Assembly (NCBI RefSeq): GCF_040954645.1 | Contig: NC_092813.1 | Location: forward strand, 20,209,735-20,273,734 | DNA: 64,000 bases | Reading direction: 5' to 3' | Origin: Diabrotica undecimpunctata | Taxonomy: Eukaryota > Arthropoda > Insecta > Coleoptera > Chrysomelidae | In this document: positions 37,600 through 47,240 of the stretch, one piece after another | Numbering within the stretch: the first letter of the stretch is position 1 | Layout: each line of letters begins with the position of its first letter | Position numbers and translations under genes: made by a program | The notes under the pieces: model-generated | What the model saw: only the letters and a program-made list of their open reading frames with translations | Database searches by the model: none | Told to the model about the DNA's origin: nothing

Positions 37600-39012
37600 T
37601 GTCCTCGACGCATCAAGGAATTTGGATATCGGTTAAAATACTTGGGAATTCCAAGGTTGGCCAAATCCAAATTTCTAATTGATTCGATGCAGGGAAATTC
37701 CACTTTCGCTACGTAAAACAAAGGATTTGTTTTACATAAAAGCAGGTAGATTTTCTCTCATCGGTCAGTCGAGCTTACATCTTCTACTGTAGACCTAGTC
37801 GGTGCTATTATTGTTCCTACTAAGTTATTGTTTTATTTCTGATTTCTTATATACCATTTTTATTTTAGCATTATTGTATATTCAGACCTTTTCAGGTTAG
37901 AATATTACTTTGATCTATATTTGTTCATATACTGATTGTTTGATATTTTAATTGGTTATTTTGATTGTTTATTTTTCTTGTATTTTGTGTCTAAGTTGTT
38001 CTTCCGTAAGTTAAGAACACTTAGAAATATTTATCTTGCTTTTTTCTATTTTATATTTTGATTTGTACTTTGTCTAAGTAGTTCTTTCCGGTAAGTCAAA
38101 GAACTCTTAGAAATATTTCTCTGAATATTTGACTTGTTATTTTAATTGTGCGTCTAAGCCGTTCTTCTCCGGTAAGTCAAAAGAACACTTAGAAATATTT
38201 TCATAATCATTGTTGCATTATTATTTCCGATATTTTATCTAAGATATTTTCTTCCTTAAGTTAAGAAAATACTTAATACATTTGTCTCTTTCATTTTCTA
38301 TTTTATGCTAAGTTGTTTCTTCCGTAAGTCAAGAAACACTTAACAATATTTCCACATCTTTTCTGTATTTGATTTTTCGTATTTGTAAGTCGTTTCTTCC
38401 GTAAGTCAAGAAACACTTATAAGTATTTGTATTCTTATTTTTCCATATTTGATTCTCTTGTTTGTTTTCACTCTAAGTTGTTTCTTCCGTAAGTCAAGAA
38501 ACACTTAGAAATATTTCCATACCTTGTTTCATATTTACATATTTCATTTATCTGTATTTCTGTCCTAAGTTGTTTCTTCCGTAAGACAAGAAACACTTAG
38601 GAATATTTCTGCATTTTTCTATTCTTTTATCTTGTGTATTTTACTTTTCATTCTAAGTTGTTTCTTCCGTAAGTCAAGAAACACTTAGAAACATTTTCTT
38701 TGCATTGTACTTTTATACCGTTTTATTTTTCTTGTTTACTAAGTTATTCCTTCCGTAAGTCAAGGTATGCTTAGACTATTTTACCTGTTCTGTTTTCTAT
38801 TTTTGATCTGTTATTTTGTAACTGCTCCTTGGAACTGTTACCTATAACAGATACTTGTCACGGTAACCGTTATTTTATACCAGTAGAAGTATTAAACCAT
38901 TTTATCAGTGACAAGCAAAGATGGTCAACACCCGGTCTAATTCCGAGGACAGGAAGAAGTCCGCAGAGCCGGCGATGGGTCCTGCAGGCCCAAACGCCCC
39001 CTCTCGGCAACA
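37600..39012 (+). repeat. 5' LTR
   Basis: 1413 bp. It contains a perfect 10-bp hairpin (37713-37735), the ten-module palindrome array (37991-38774) and the gag start codon at 38921. Matches the solo LTR at 712-2146 closely. Confidence 0.95.
37991..38774. repeat. Array of ten imperfect palindromes in the 5' LTR
   Basis: Same ten modules as in the solo LTR, at about 83-bp pitch. Nine of ten loops carry GTAAGT preceded by CC or CCG; module 4 has CCTTAAGT. Outer arms CTAAGT / ACTTAG and the trailing AAATATTT are also conserved. Stem sequences change in a pair-preserving way between modules. Module 10 here has a mismatch (AAGGTATG) that the solo LTR does not have. Confidence 0.92.
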
Positions 39013-39856
39013 TGGCGCCCAACAAACAAAACCCGAACTCACGACCCCAGGACCGTCTTCGAGCCAGCCTGCTACAGCTGACTTTATCTCTGCCTTGATG
39101 CAAGCGATGGCAGCCCTATCCACAACTCAAGGCACTGCACCCCAGATGCCTCAGCCTGGGACACCGAAGTCCAGGATAAATTACACGAAGCCCCCTCAAT
39201 TCTCAGGCCGGGACACCGAGAATCCGCTCAGCTTTTCGACAAAAGCTGAGAATTTCTTAATCAAACATAAGGTAGACGAGGACCAATGGATCGACTACCT
39301 CATAGACAATTCCCTCCACGGCGATGCGAAGATATGGGCTCAGAAATTCTCATACACGGACCTGCCATACACCACATTTCGAGACCGTCTACTAAGGAGA
39401 TACAATGACCCTGCCGCAATTTCAACCCTGACGTCGAAGCTTCATGGAGAACATCAACGTAGAGACGAATCCACGGAGGAGTTCATTAACCAGAAATCTG
39501 CCTTATTCAGACGTCTCATGCCACATACCCCCGAGGACCAGAGGTGTATAACGATAGCGAACTTACTGAGACCCGACATCGCGATCTGCCTGAGAGCGAA
39601 CATCCCCAGAACCGAGGAAGACCTTCTGACAATCGCCCAGGGCATGGAATGTGACATCCGCCGGATCGGCAAACCCCAGCAGCAGCAGCAGCAACAACAG
39701 CCGTACCGTCCCCTACGTCAGGATAACGCTCCACGACACCCTGAAGCGATAGACCAATGGAGGAACCCCAGCGGACAGTACAGGATGCCATCAATGGACC
39801 AACCACCACCTCCAACCCCACAGAACCAGGGAAACGCCAATCGGGGCGCCAACTGA
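38921..39856 (+). CDS. Gag-like protein starting inside the LTR
   Basis: 311 codons. Residues 1-30 are encoded by the LTR, the next few by the primer binding site. The N terminus is Ser/Pro/Gly/Gln-rich. Residues about 88-245 form a retrotransposon gag domain (PPQFSGRDTENPLSFSTKAE, KIWAQKFSY, TFRDRLLRRYND, HQRRDESTEEFINQ). A poly-Gln run follows near 250-258. There is no CCHC knuckle. The ATG was chosen because it is the first in the frame and the frame is conserved in all three LTR copies. It would form the particle, possibly together with a helper. The reading frame of the protease overlaps the last 100 bases in the -1 frame. Confidence 0.85.
   Translation: MVNTRSNSEDRKKSAEPAMGPAGPNAPSRQHGAQQTKPELTTPGPSSSQPATADFISALMQAMAALSTTQGTAPQMPQPGTPKSRINYTKPPQFSGRDTENPLSFSTKAENFLIKHKVDEDQWIDYLIDNSLHGDAKIWAQKFSYTDLPYTTFRDRLLRRYNDPAAISTLTSKLHGEHQRRDESTEEFINQKSALFRRLMPHTPEDQRCITIANLLRPDIAICLRANIPRTEEDLLTIAQGMECDIRRIGKPQQQQQQQQPYRPLRQDNAPRHPEAIDQWRNPSGQYRMPSMDQPPPPTPQNQGNANRGAN
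39013..39023 (+). promoter_or_regulatory. Primer binding site, tRNA-Lys type
   Basis: TGGCGCCCAAC immediately follows the LTR end CA. The sequence fits the 3' end of insect tRNA-Lys as used by many retroelements. Unusually, it lies inside the gag reading frame (codons 31-35). Confidence 0.8.
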
Positions 39857-40843
39857 ACCCTGTTGTAAAGATGGTGCCCCAACTGAATCCTATTCAGGTA
39901 CAACCCTCGACAGCAGGCCTCCCCCAACTCTATGGAAGGATCAACGGGCAGCAAGTGAAGATTTTGGTCGACACCGGTGCCTCCGGGAACTTCGTTCACC
40001 AGAGGTTGATCCAGAGACGGGACCTGCAACGAGGACCAGGACTGGTTCAGCTGGCATGGCAGCACATCCCGCACCCTAGGAACTGCTGCAGTCAATATGA
40101 ACATTGACACTCTGGACACGACTGTAAACTGCATGGTTATGGAGGATTTGAACCACGACGTTGTGTTAGGGATGCCTTGGTTGGAGCAGGAAGAGGCCAA
40201 TGTAGACATACCCCGAAAATGTCTACACGCTGGTACTGCCTGCCGAACCACCATCTACTGGGCGACCCCAGCAGAAAGGCAAGCCAAACCACAACAGCTG
40301 GAATTCCATCAAACCCCATCCCAACAAGCAGAGCAGTCAACCCAAGAGGACAATGAAATATTAGACAACCGTCCACGTCAGCCGACCACTGAAGAAACCG
40401 AAACAGCGGACATCAGTACAGGCACACCCGAAGAAGTAGAAGAAGCCTACGGCGTTCAATTACTAGAGACGATGGAGGACGTCGACGAGGAGGAAGAACC
40501 TAGCATGACAGCAGATGACATGCCAGACGCCGAATGCCTTCTATTGATAGAGACAATGGAGCACGGCGACGAGGAGGAGGACACCGACCCCATCTTCGAC
40601 GGTCCGGTCGACATACCACTCCGAGAGGAAATCCGGAGAAGTCACCGGACACACAAGAGAAAGAAACGACTTCGAAGACGCGAGCAGCAAACCTCCGAAG
40701 ACGTAGCCAGGAGCGAGATTGAAGAGAATCTCCTCCAAGAGTTCACGATGGTGGACGATGCTGACCATAGGACCCTGACCCCTCCGGATGGACGGGATGA
40801 AGGAACCACAGCGCAGCCGACCGCCAAAGATGAACAAGGATAA
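39757..40843 (+). pseudogene. Retropepsin-like protease and acidic tail, frame-broken
   Basis: Frame -1 relative to gag encodes the protease active site (LVDTGASGNFVHQRL, near 39964) and a flap-like region. Near 40057 the homology moves to the gag frame, where it continues with LGTAAVNMNID and the second conserved box VVLGMPW (about 40167). The move is best explained by a small indel. After the protease comes a long Glu/Asp-rich tail of about 200 codons with two related blocks (LLETMEDVDEEEE and LLIETMEHGDEEED), ending at 40843. No RT follows. The protease is probably inactive in this copy unless the shift is a sequencing error. Confidence 0.75.
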
Positions 40844-40922
40844 GGTCCCATTACGACACGTGGAGATATCAAGGTGAATTGAGTAGCCTTATATCTTCAC
40901 GACGTCGTAGGACCTCCTCAGG

Positions 40923-41114
40923 GTGAATAAAGTAGCCCTGACGGAAGCAGACGAGCCACCCGGCACACCTGGACCACCTGGACCACCTGGGCCTACTGGA
41001 CCATATACAATTAAGTTCAAATATCTTAAGTACAATATCTTAGTTTTTTTTTATCTTAAGTCTTTTACATTATATTCTTTTAGGGTAAAAATTTTATTAT
41101 TGTATTTTTTTTGA
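40923..41114 (+). other. Short collagen-like open frame near the 3' end
   Basis: 63 codons with a short run of Gly-X-Y triplets (PGTPGPPGPPGPTGPY), produced by repeated CCTGGACCA units at about 40965-41005, then a hydrophobic low-complexity tail. It may be the remnant of a longer C-terminal protein of the parental element, or chance translation of a small GC-rich repeat. Confidence 0.3.
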
Positions 41115-41173
41115 TTCTTAAATTGTATTTTTCTATTGTTTTAATAAATTTTCTTAGCACCGTTAGGTCTTTC

Positions 41174-41186
41174 AGAGGAGGGGGGA
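41174..41186 (+). promoter_or_regulatory. Polypurine tract
   Basis: AGAGGAGGGGGGA lies directly in front of the 3' LTR and would prime plus-strand DNA synthesis. Confidence 0.85.
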
Positions 41187-42015
41187 TGTCCTCGACGCAT
41201 CAAGGAATTTGGATATCGGTTAAAATACTTGGGAATTCCAAGGTTGGCCAAATCCAAATTTCTAATTGATTCGATGCAGGGAAATTCCACTTTCGCTACG
41301 TAAAACAAAGGATTTGTTTTACATAAAAGCAGGTAGATTTTCTCTCATCGGTCAGTCGAGCTTGCCTCTTCTACTGTAGACCTAGTCGGTGCTATTATTG
41401 TTCCTACTAAGTTATTGTTTTATTTCTGATTTCTTATATACCATTTTTATTTTAGCATTATTGTATATTCAGACCTTTTCAGGTTAGAATATTACTTTGA
41501 TCTATATTTGTTCATATACTGATTGTTTGATATTTTAATTGGTTATTTTGATTGTTTATTTTTCTTGTATTTTGTGTCTAAGTTGTTCTTCCGTAAGTTA
41601 AGAACACTTAGAAATATTTATCTTGCTTTTTTCTATTTTATATTTTGATTTGTACTTTGTCTAAGTAGTTCTTTCCGGTAAGTCAAAGAACTCTTAGAAA
41701 TATTTCTCTGAATATTTGACTTGTTATTTTAATTGTGCGTCTAAGCCGTTCTTCTCCGGTAAGTCAAAAGAACACTTAGAAATATTTTCATAATCATTGT
41801 TGCATTATTATTTCCGATATTTTATCTAAGATATTTTCTTCCTTAAGTTAAGAAAATACTTAATACATTTGTCTCTTTCATTTTCTATTTTATGCTAAGT
41901 TGTTTCTTCCGTAAGTCAAGAAACACTTAGCAATATTTCCACATCTTTTCTGTATTTGATTTTTCGTATTTGTAAGTCGTTTCTTCCGTAAGTCAAGAAA
42001 CACTTATAAGTATTT

Positions 42016-45000
42016 CGCCTCTTTGCTTCAATAATGTGTTAAGTTAAAAAGTACAATTTTACAGGAGCGTCATTTTTAACTTAAAAAAAATTATTGTCTC
42101 GAAAGGAATGCATTTTTATAGTCCATCTAATATTAACTATAAGTGTTAACTAATTACGTCTCTGAAAATATTAGATAGGCCTGATGATGTAATAAATTTA
42201 GCTAAAAATTTGCATATTTACGAAAAAGGTGATAATATGTCACACTTTTCCTGCAAAAATGTAATAAGACGAATGTTACAAACTGACTTATCACGTTGTT
42301 GATGATATTATTTTTGTTATGTTACTGGGTTATACAATAAACAAACGTTGTCGAAATAAAATATTTTAGATTTGAGAATATGTTCTTTATTGAAAAAGTG
42401 TAACTATAACAACCAATAACAGAACTACAAGGCAAAATTAAAGTGCAATAATTCTTAAATTAAAATTATTTCTTAAAGGTACTTAATAATGTGTAAAAGC
42501 TTAAATTCTAAACGAAATAATTTTATTAAATTACGAAAATGTAACACTGAAAATATTGTCTTTGTCAAAACAAGCAATAACACGTGACTTTTAAAATTAC
42601 AATGATTCATAAAATGGCCTGTGATATCTTGGAATTAGGTTTTTATTAACCAAATCCATGCATCTCTCAATTCCAAATTGTTGCTCTTTTTCTTTTTATT
42701 AATAACTACAGCTTTCTGAAATTGTTTGTCAGCGTATGAATTTTTAAAAAATATAGCATCGGGTTCGCTTTTTTTAAGTTGAATCACCTTTAAACCTGCT
42801 AGTTTTACTGTCTCATTATTTTCATCTTTCAGCAAAGAAAAGTTCATTTGATTGCATAAACTCTTCAAGTCAAAAAAATCGGCGAAACACATTTCATTAA
42901 CATGGAAGGGCTCGCTTTTCTTCCTTGCAGCCTTTACGGCACCAATGAATGCGTCAGGTGTATACATAGGGCCGGATCTTAATTGGCGTTTAATTTCTCT
43001 CTCAATTTGAGAATGAGCAGAATCTCCCTCGTTTTGGGTGTGCCCTTTTATCAAATATTTATGCGTTACTGAGTTAAGATTTTCAATTGTTTTTACTGCG
43101 TATAGATACATACAGATCATAAATTTATTTTTTTGCTGGCCTGCACAATTATCCGAGTAAAACACAACGTCCAAATTGTTGGATGTTTCTGAAACTTTCT
43201 TAAGGTACTTGTAAACACATGTACCGATTTCATTCACACCTCTATGGGCGTTTGACTCATCCCAAACATAGCTTTCAACACAGTTATTCTGAATGTTGTA
43301 TATGGTTAAATTAAAAATATTCAATTTCGATTTATAGTAGAAGACCGAGATTTCCCCTTTGGGGCACTGGAATACTGCTTGCAAGTCATACACTGCGACC
43401 AGAATTTTATTGTCTTTTTTATCATTTTCTTTCTCTATACGTGAGAGAACTTTTTCACTTTGATGTGTTTCGTATTTCTCTTTTATTTGTTGTTTCTCTT
43501 CCTCGGTGCTATTTTTATAACCTTCACACACATCACACAAGTCTTTTTTAGGAACAAAAAATGATATGTTGAAGTCTTGAGTAAATATACGGTAGAACAT
43601 CAAATATGTGGCAAAAGGTACATTTAGTGATTTACACTTTGTAACATAGTCTCTGTGTAGGTCGGTAATCGCTTTGCTGCCATCAATGTAATATCTTTTT
43701 GAGTTAGCTCTTATGTAATGAGATTCAATTTTTGGTATTGATTCTATAAATGTTTTAACGCCATTTTTAACGCTTTCATCTACCTTATATCTATTTTCAT
43801 GACGTCCTCGATTATCTTTCATTGCTGAAATGTTGCTCTCTCTATTTTTCTTCTTTAAGGCCGTTTCAATAGGACGGTTATTAATTGCTAGAGTATTTTT
43901 AAAAAATAGTTTACACACTTTACACCAGCAACAGTTAAAAAGAAAGCGTTGTTATTGCCACGAGAAGGTGCAATATTCCCATCGGCATCTATTTTAACGT
44001 GTCTATATTTTGGGATGACTGCTTCAACACTGTTTGCGATAAATGACCACTGTTTTTCGATGTTTCCTAAATCCCAGTATTCTTTAAATAATTGCAAACG
44101 TCGCTCCTCTGTGATATTTAACCGACATTTAAAAGCACATTTTTCTCTGCAAGATGGTTTCAATGTTCGTTCTGGAATGTTTTTCTTTGCCTTTAGTGTT
44201 TGATAAGATTTTCCACTATTTCTCAGTTTCTTTACTACATTTGTTTGCCAATTATCTTCTTGTCTCCGTCTTTTTTTTCCTACTTTATTTGGACTACAAT
44301 TTGTATTTGTTAACTTCTGTTGAGAGGCACTTATATTTTCTTTATCAGATGGGTCACTTTGTATTGGTGTAAGGTTATTAGGTATCATTTCATAGTCTTC
44401 CCTAGGTAGCATATTCACACTTTCACATAAAATATCGTCTTGATTTACTATGCTGAAAGGTAAATTTTGTTCATCAGAACATGAAGCATTTCTTCGATTA
44501 CGATGTCTTAGTTCTACATCTTCATAGTCTGGGTCTTTTACGGAGTCGTCGGTATCTGTAAAGAAAATTATGATTAGAATATTATCAGAATTAGATAAAA
44601 ACATGACATGCTTTTGATTACATTAAATAGAATATTACTAGAATTAGGTAAAAAAAATTAAATGCTTTTGATTACATTAAAATGAACATTAATTGAATAC
44701 ATAAAATTACCTTCACTGAAAGAACTACTACTTGATGAGCTGGTTGACGAGTCACTAGACGAGCTACTGCTAGTCAAATTACAACGAGTACGATTCGGAA
44801 CTGTTAAATCAACTTTTTCTTCTGTTAACATTGAGTCCTCTATGTTTGAAGTTCCATTCTGTATGTTTAATGTTGTGTCATTATCTAAAAAACGGTACGT
44901 CAAATTTAATAATATTATATAATAGAAGATAAGAATAAATCAGAAGATAATAGTAATAAAAGTCATATACGCGAACCTGTTAGGCATACCGTACCTGACA

Positions 45001-45834
45001 CAGATATTTAAATTTTACACAAGTTTTCGGTCAATCGTAGCCAGAATCGGCGATAAATGACAGCAAAACCTATCGTCTAATGGGTGCCTAAATAATTCGT
45101 AGATAACTAAAACTTACATACCTGTACTACTCATTAGAACGGAATTGTTCGATTTCTCGGTTGCCATTGCAAGTTCAAGGATCCTCTTAGATCACGATTC
45201 CATCTGAAAAAATAAGTACATACTAGTTATTTATTTTAGTATGAACAATGTAATATTTAAAAATAATCCTTATAAAAATATTGTTTTTTTCTGGAAGAAC
45301 GAAACATCAGTATGTATCTTGATCTTGTTTTTTGTACTGGGAAAACTTTTATCATATACAACGTGGTATCCGTAGATAACACAAAGCAAAGTTTATATAT
45401 TTTCAGCAATAGTGTGACACGAAGATATATACCAATTCACACTCCAAGGACATTTTTCAACAACACTGTTTTAAAATAGACATATCACACTATAGAATAA
45501 AAAAATAATATTGAATGAATACATACCTTTGCAATCACAATGTAATATTGTGGTGATATCACGTTCTTGTCGAAAAACTAGTGCACCTTCCTCTTCGCGC
45601 GCGGAGTGACAACTGTCTTGTCTCGTTGTTGAAACAAAGCACTCTGAAGAAAGAGATAGCGTGACATCGCAAAGTAGCACCTTTCCGCTGTCTCTTTTCC
45701 TTATATATTTGCCATTACTCACTGAATAGATACCGCGTTTTCGGAGAAAATAAAGTTTGACACGGCGGTTTTAATTATCAAATAAAAAAAAAATTGAGTT
45801 TTTGCACTTGTCACGTTATTGAAGCAAAGAGGCG
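42016..45834 (-). mobile_element. DNA transposon with 4-bp TSD, Sola-like
   Basis: 3819 bp with terminal inverted repeats CGCCTCTTTGCTTCAATAA at both ends (about 22 bp, one mismatch). The duplicated target ATTT is at 42012-42015 and 45835-45838; the uninterrupted target is seen in the 5' LTR near 38420. It encodes one spliced transposase-like gene on the minus strand. Four-bp duplications and this protein type fit the Sola superfamily, but I cannot confirm the family without a search. Confidence 0.85.
42635..45167 (-). pseudogene. Spliced transposase gene of the nested DNA transposon, one frameshift
   Basis: Exon 1 runs 45167-45122 (MATEKSNNSVLMSST, donor CAG/GTATGT). Exon 2 runs 44884-44711 (acceptor TTTTTTAG, donor AAG/GTAATT; Ser-rich). 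Exon 3 runs 44555-42635 (acceptor TTTACAG). The phases agree at both junctions, which supports the model. Exon 3 encodes a basic, Cys-containing region (REKCAFKCRLNI), then VPKKDLCDVCEGYK, AVYDLQAVFQCPKGE, VFYSDNCAGQQKNKF and LIKGHTQNEGDSAHSQIE. The acidic residues in AVYDLQ, YSDNC and the last motif are candidate catalytic sites. Near 43919 the frame changes by one base between two clearly contiguous protein segments, so this copy is probably inactive. A further 5' untranslated exon may end near 45529. Confidence 0.75.
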
Positions 45835-46330
45835 ATTTGTATTCTTATTTTTCCATATTTGATTCTCTTGTTTGTTTTCACTCTAAGTTGTTTCTTCCGT
45901 AAGTCAAGAAACACTTAGAAATATTTCCATACCTTGTTTCATATTTACATATTTCATTTATCTGTATTTCTGTCCTAAGTTGTTTCTTCCGTAAGACAAG
46001 AAACACTTAGGAATATTTCTGCATTTTTCTATTCTTTTATCTTGTGTATTTTACTTTTCATTCTAAGTTGTTTCTTCCGTAAGTCAAGAAACACTTAGAA
46101 ACATTTTCTTTGCATTGTACTTTTATACCATTTTATTTTTCTTATTTACTAAGTTATTCCTTCCGTAAGTCAAGGTATGCTTAGACTATTTTACCTGTTC
46201 TGTTTTCTATTTTTGATCTGTTATTTTGTAACTGCTCCTTGGAACTGTTACCTATAACAGATACTTGTCACGGTAACCGTTATTTTATACCAGTAGAAGT
46301 ATTAAACCATTTTATCAGTGACAAGCAAAG

Positions 46331-46468
46331 ATGGTCAACACCCGGTCTAATTCCGAGGACAGGAAGAAGTCCGCAGAGCCGGCGATGGGTCCTGCAGGCC
46401 CAAACGCCCCCTCTCGGCAACAGACGGTTCTTCTATCCTTAGCGGTTTACGAACAAGTGAGGAAATAG
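46331..46468 (+). CDS. Gag stub launched by the 3' LTR into flanking DNA
   Basis: The LTR-borne gag ATG at 46331 reads through the LTR end (46422) into host flank and stops at 46466-46468, 45 codons in all. This is the same arrangement as at 2055-2174. Expression is unknown. Confidence 0.35.
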   Translation: MVNTRSNSEDRKKSAEPAMGPAGPNAPSRQQTVLLSLAVYEQVRK

Positions 46469-47240
46469 TTATACCAATAATCGTTTGGTTACTATAGTTT
46501 GTAGTAGAAGGAAATATAATGACCCTTCTGCCCTCGGAAACCTAATAGCCATTCGAGGTCGGAAGAAACAAAAGTTAGCTAAGAGAGATTGACAGGAAAG
46601 ACTTAAAACATTTTACTTATGACAAGTTGAAAAAGAATAAAATGTGAAGGCCCTTATAATCTGTAAGGTGCATATCATAAGCGTATGAGTATTGATACAC
46701 TTTGTGTTCCCGCTCATACCTCGGGGTGTAGACTACAGACTGTATGGCTCGTCCAGCATGCCATAGCATGGAAAGTGCAAGACATTTTACTATGTAGATA
46801 CCTTAACTGCATGGCCTAACCTGACAGAATTACTCCTGATACCAACAACAAGATCAGCAGTGCCATCACAGCATGGTGATACCATTTTTTGTAACGGCTT
46901 GGCAATTGAATTATAATTGTTGAAAATATGATTTCTGACTAGTAATTGGTTTTACCGGTAATACCGGTAAGTAATAAAGAATAAGTAATATAAACACCAA
47001 TTATCCAGAATATAGACCACAAAAGAGAGAATTCGGCCCTGATAGCGATCAAATCTACCACGTTATCAGCTGTCCCGAAATATAGTCATTTTAAATGGTA
47101 AAAACAAATCATAATTTAATATTTTATACCTCTATTACAAATTTAAGTGCATTAGTTAGTGCTGACAATATTATCTCAAGTGAGTAGCACTTCTTTTCGT
47201 ATTATTTTTATAACAACAACGAAATAACCTTTAAATAATA
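46427..47240. other. No gene recognised
   Basis: Right flank of the LTR element and left flank or 5' untranslated part of LINE B. A short palindromic stretch with ACCGGTAATACCGGT is present near 46955. Confidence 0.4.

Larger units (their letters stand above)
37600..46422 (+). mobile_element. Non-autonomous gag-protease LTR retrotransposon with nested DNA transposon
   Basis: Both LTRs are 1413 bp once the nested transposon is removed (37600-39012; 41187-46422). They start TGTCCTCGACG and end GGCAACA. The flanking duplication is GACG (37596-37599, 46423-46426). A Lys-type primer binding site follows the 5' LTR and a polypurine tract precedes the 3' LTR. The internal region is only 2174 bp and encodes gag and a broken protease, with no RT, RNase H or integrase. 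LTR divergence is about five positions, so insertion is recent and must have used another element's RT and integrase. Confidence 0.93.
41187..46422 (+). repeat. 3' LTR, split by a DNA transposon
   Basis: LTR sequence occupies 41187-42015 and 45839-46422. The DNA transposon sits immediately after palindrome module 6; modules 1-6 lie at 41578-42010 and modules 7-10 at 45883-46184. Differences from the 5' LTR are few (for example near 41360, 41929, 46129 and 46144). Confidence 0.95.

Noticed and set aside
37991..38774. The repeat-spacer layout of the LTR array resembles a CRISPR array
   Set aside because: The repeats vary in sequence, are themselves palindromic, recur identically placed in three LTR copies with the same spacers, and lie in a eukaryotic retroelement. 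No cas genes are present.
38870..40872. Several minus-strand ORFs opposite gag and protease
   Set aside because: They are shadows of the plus-strand coding sequence caused by its higher GC content; no domain is recognisable.
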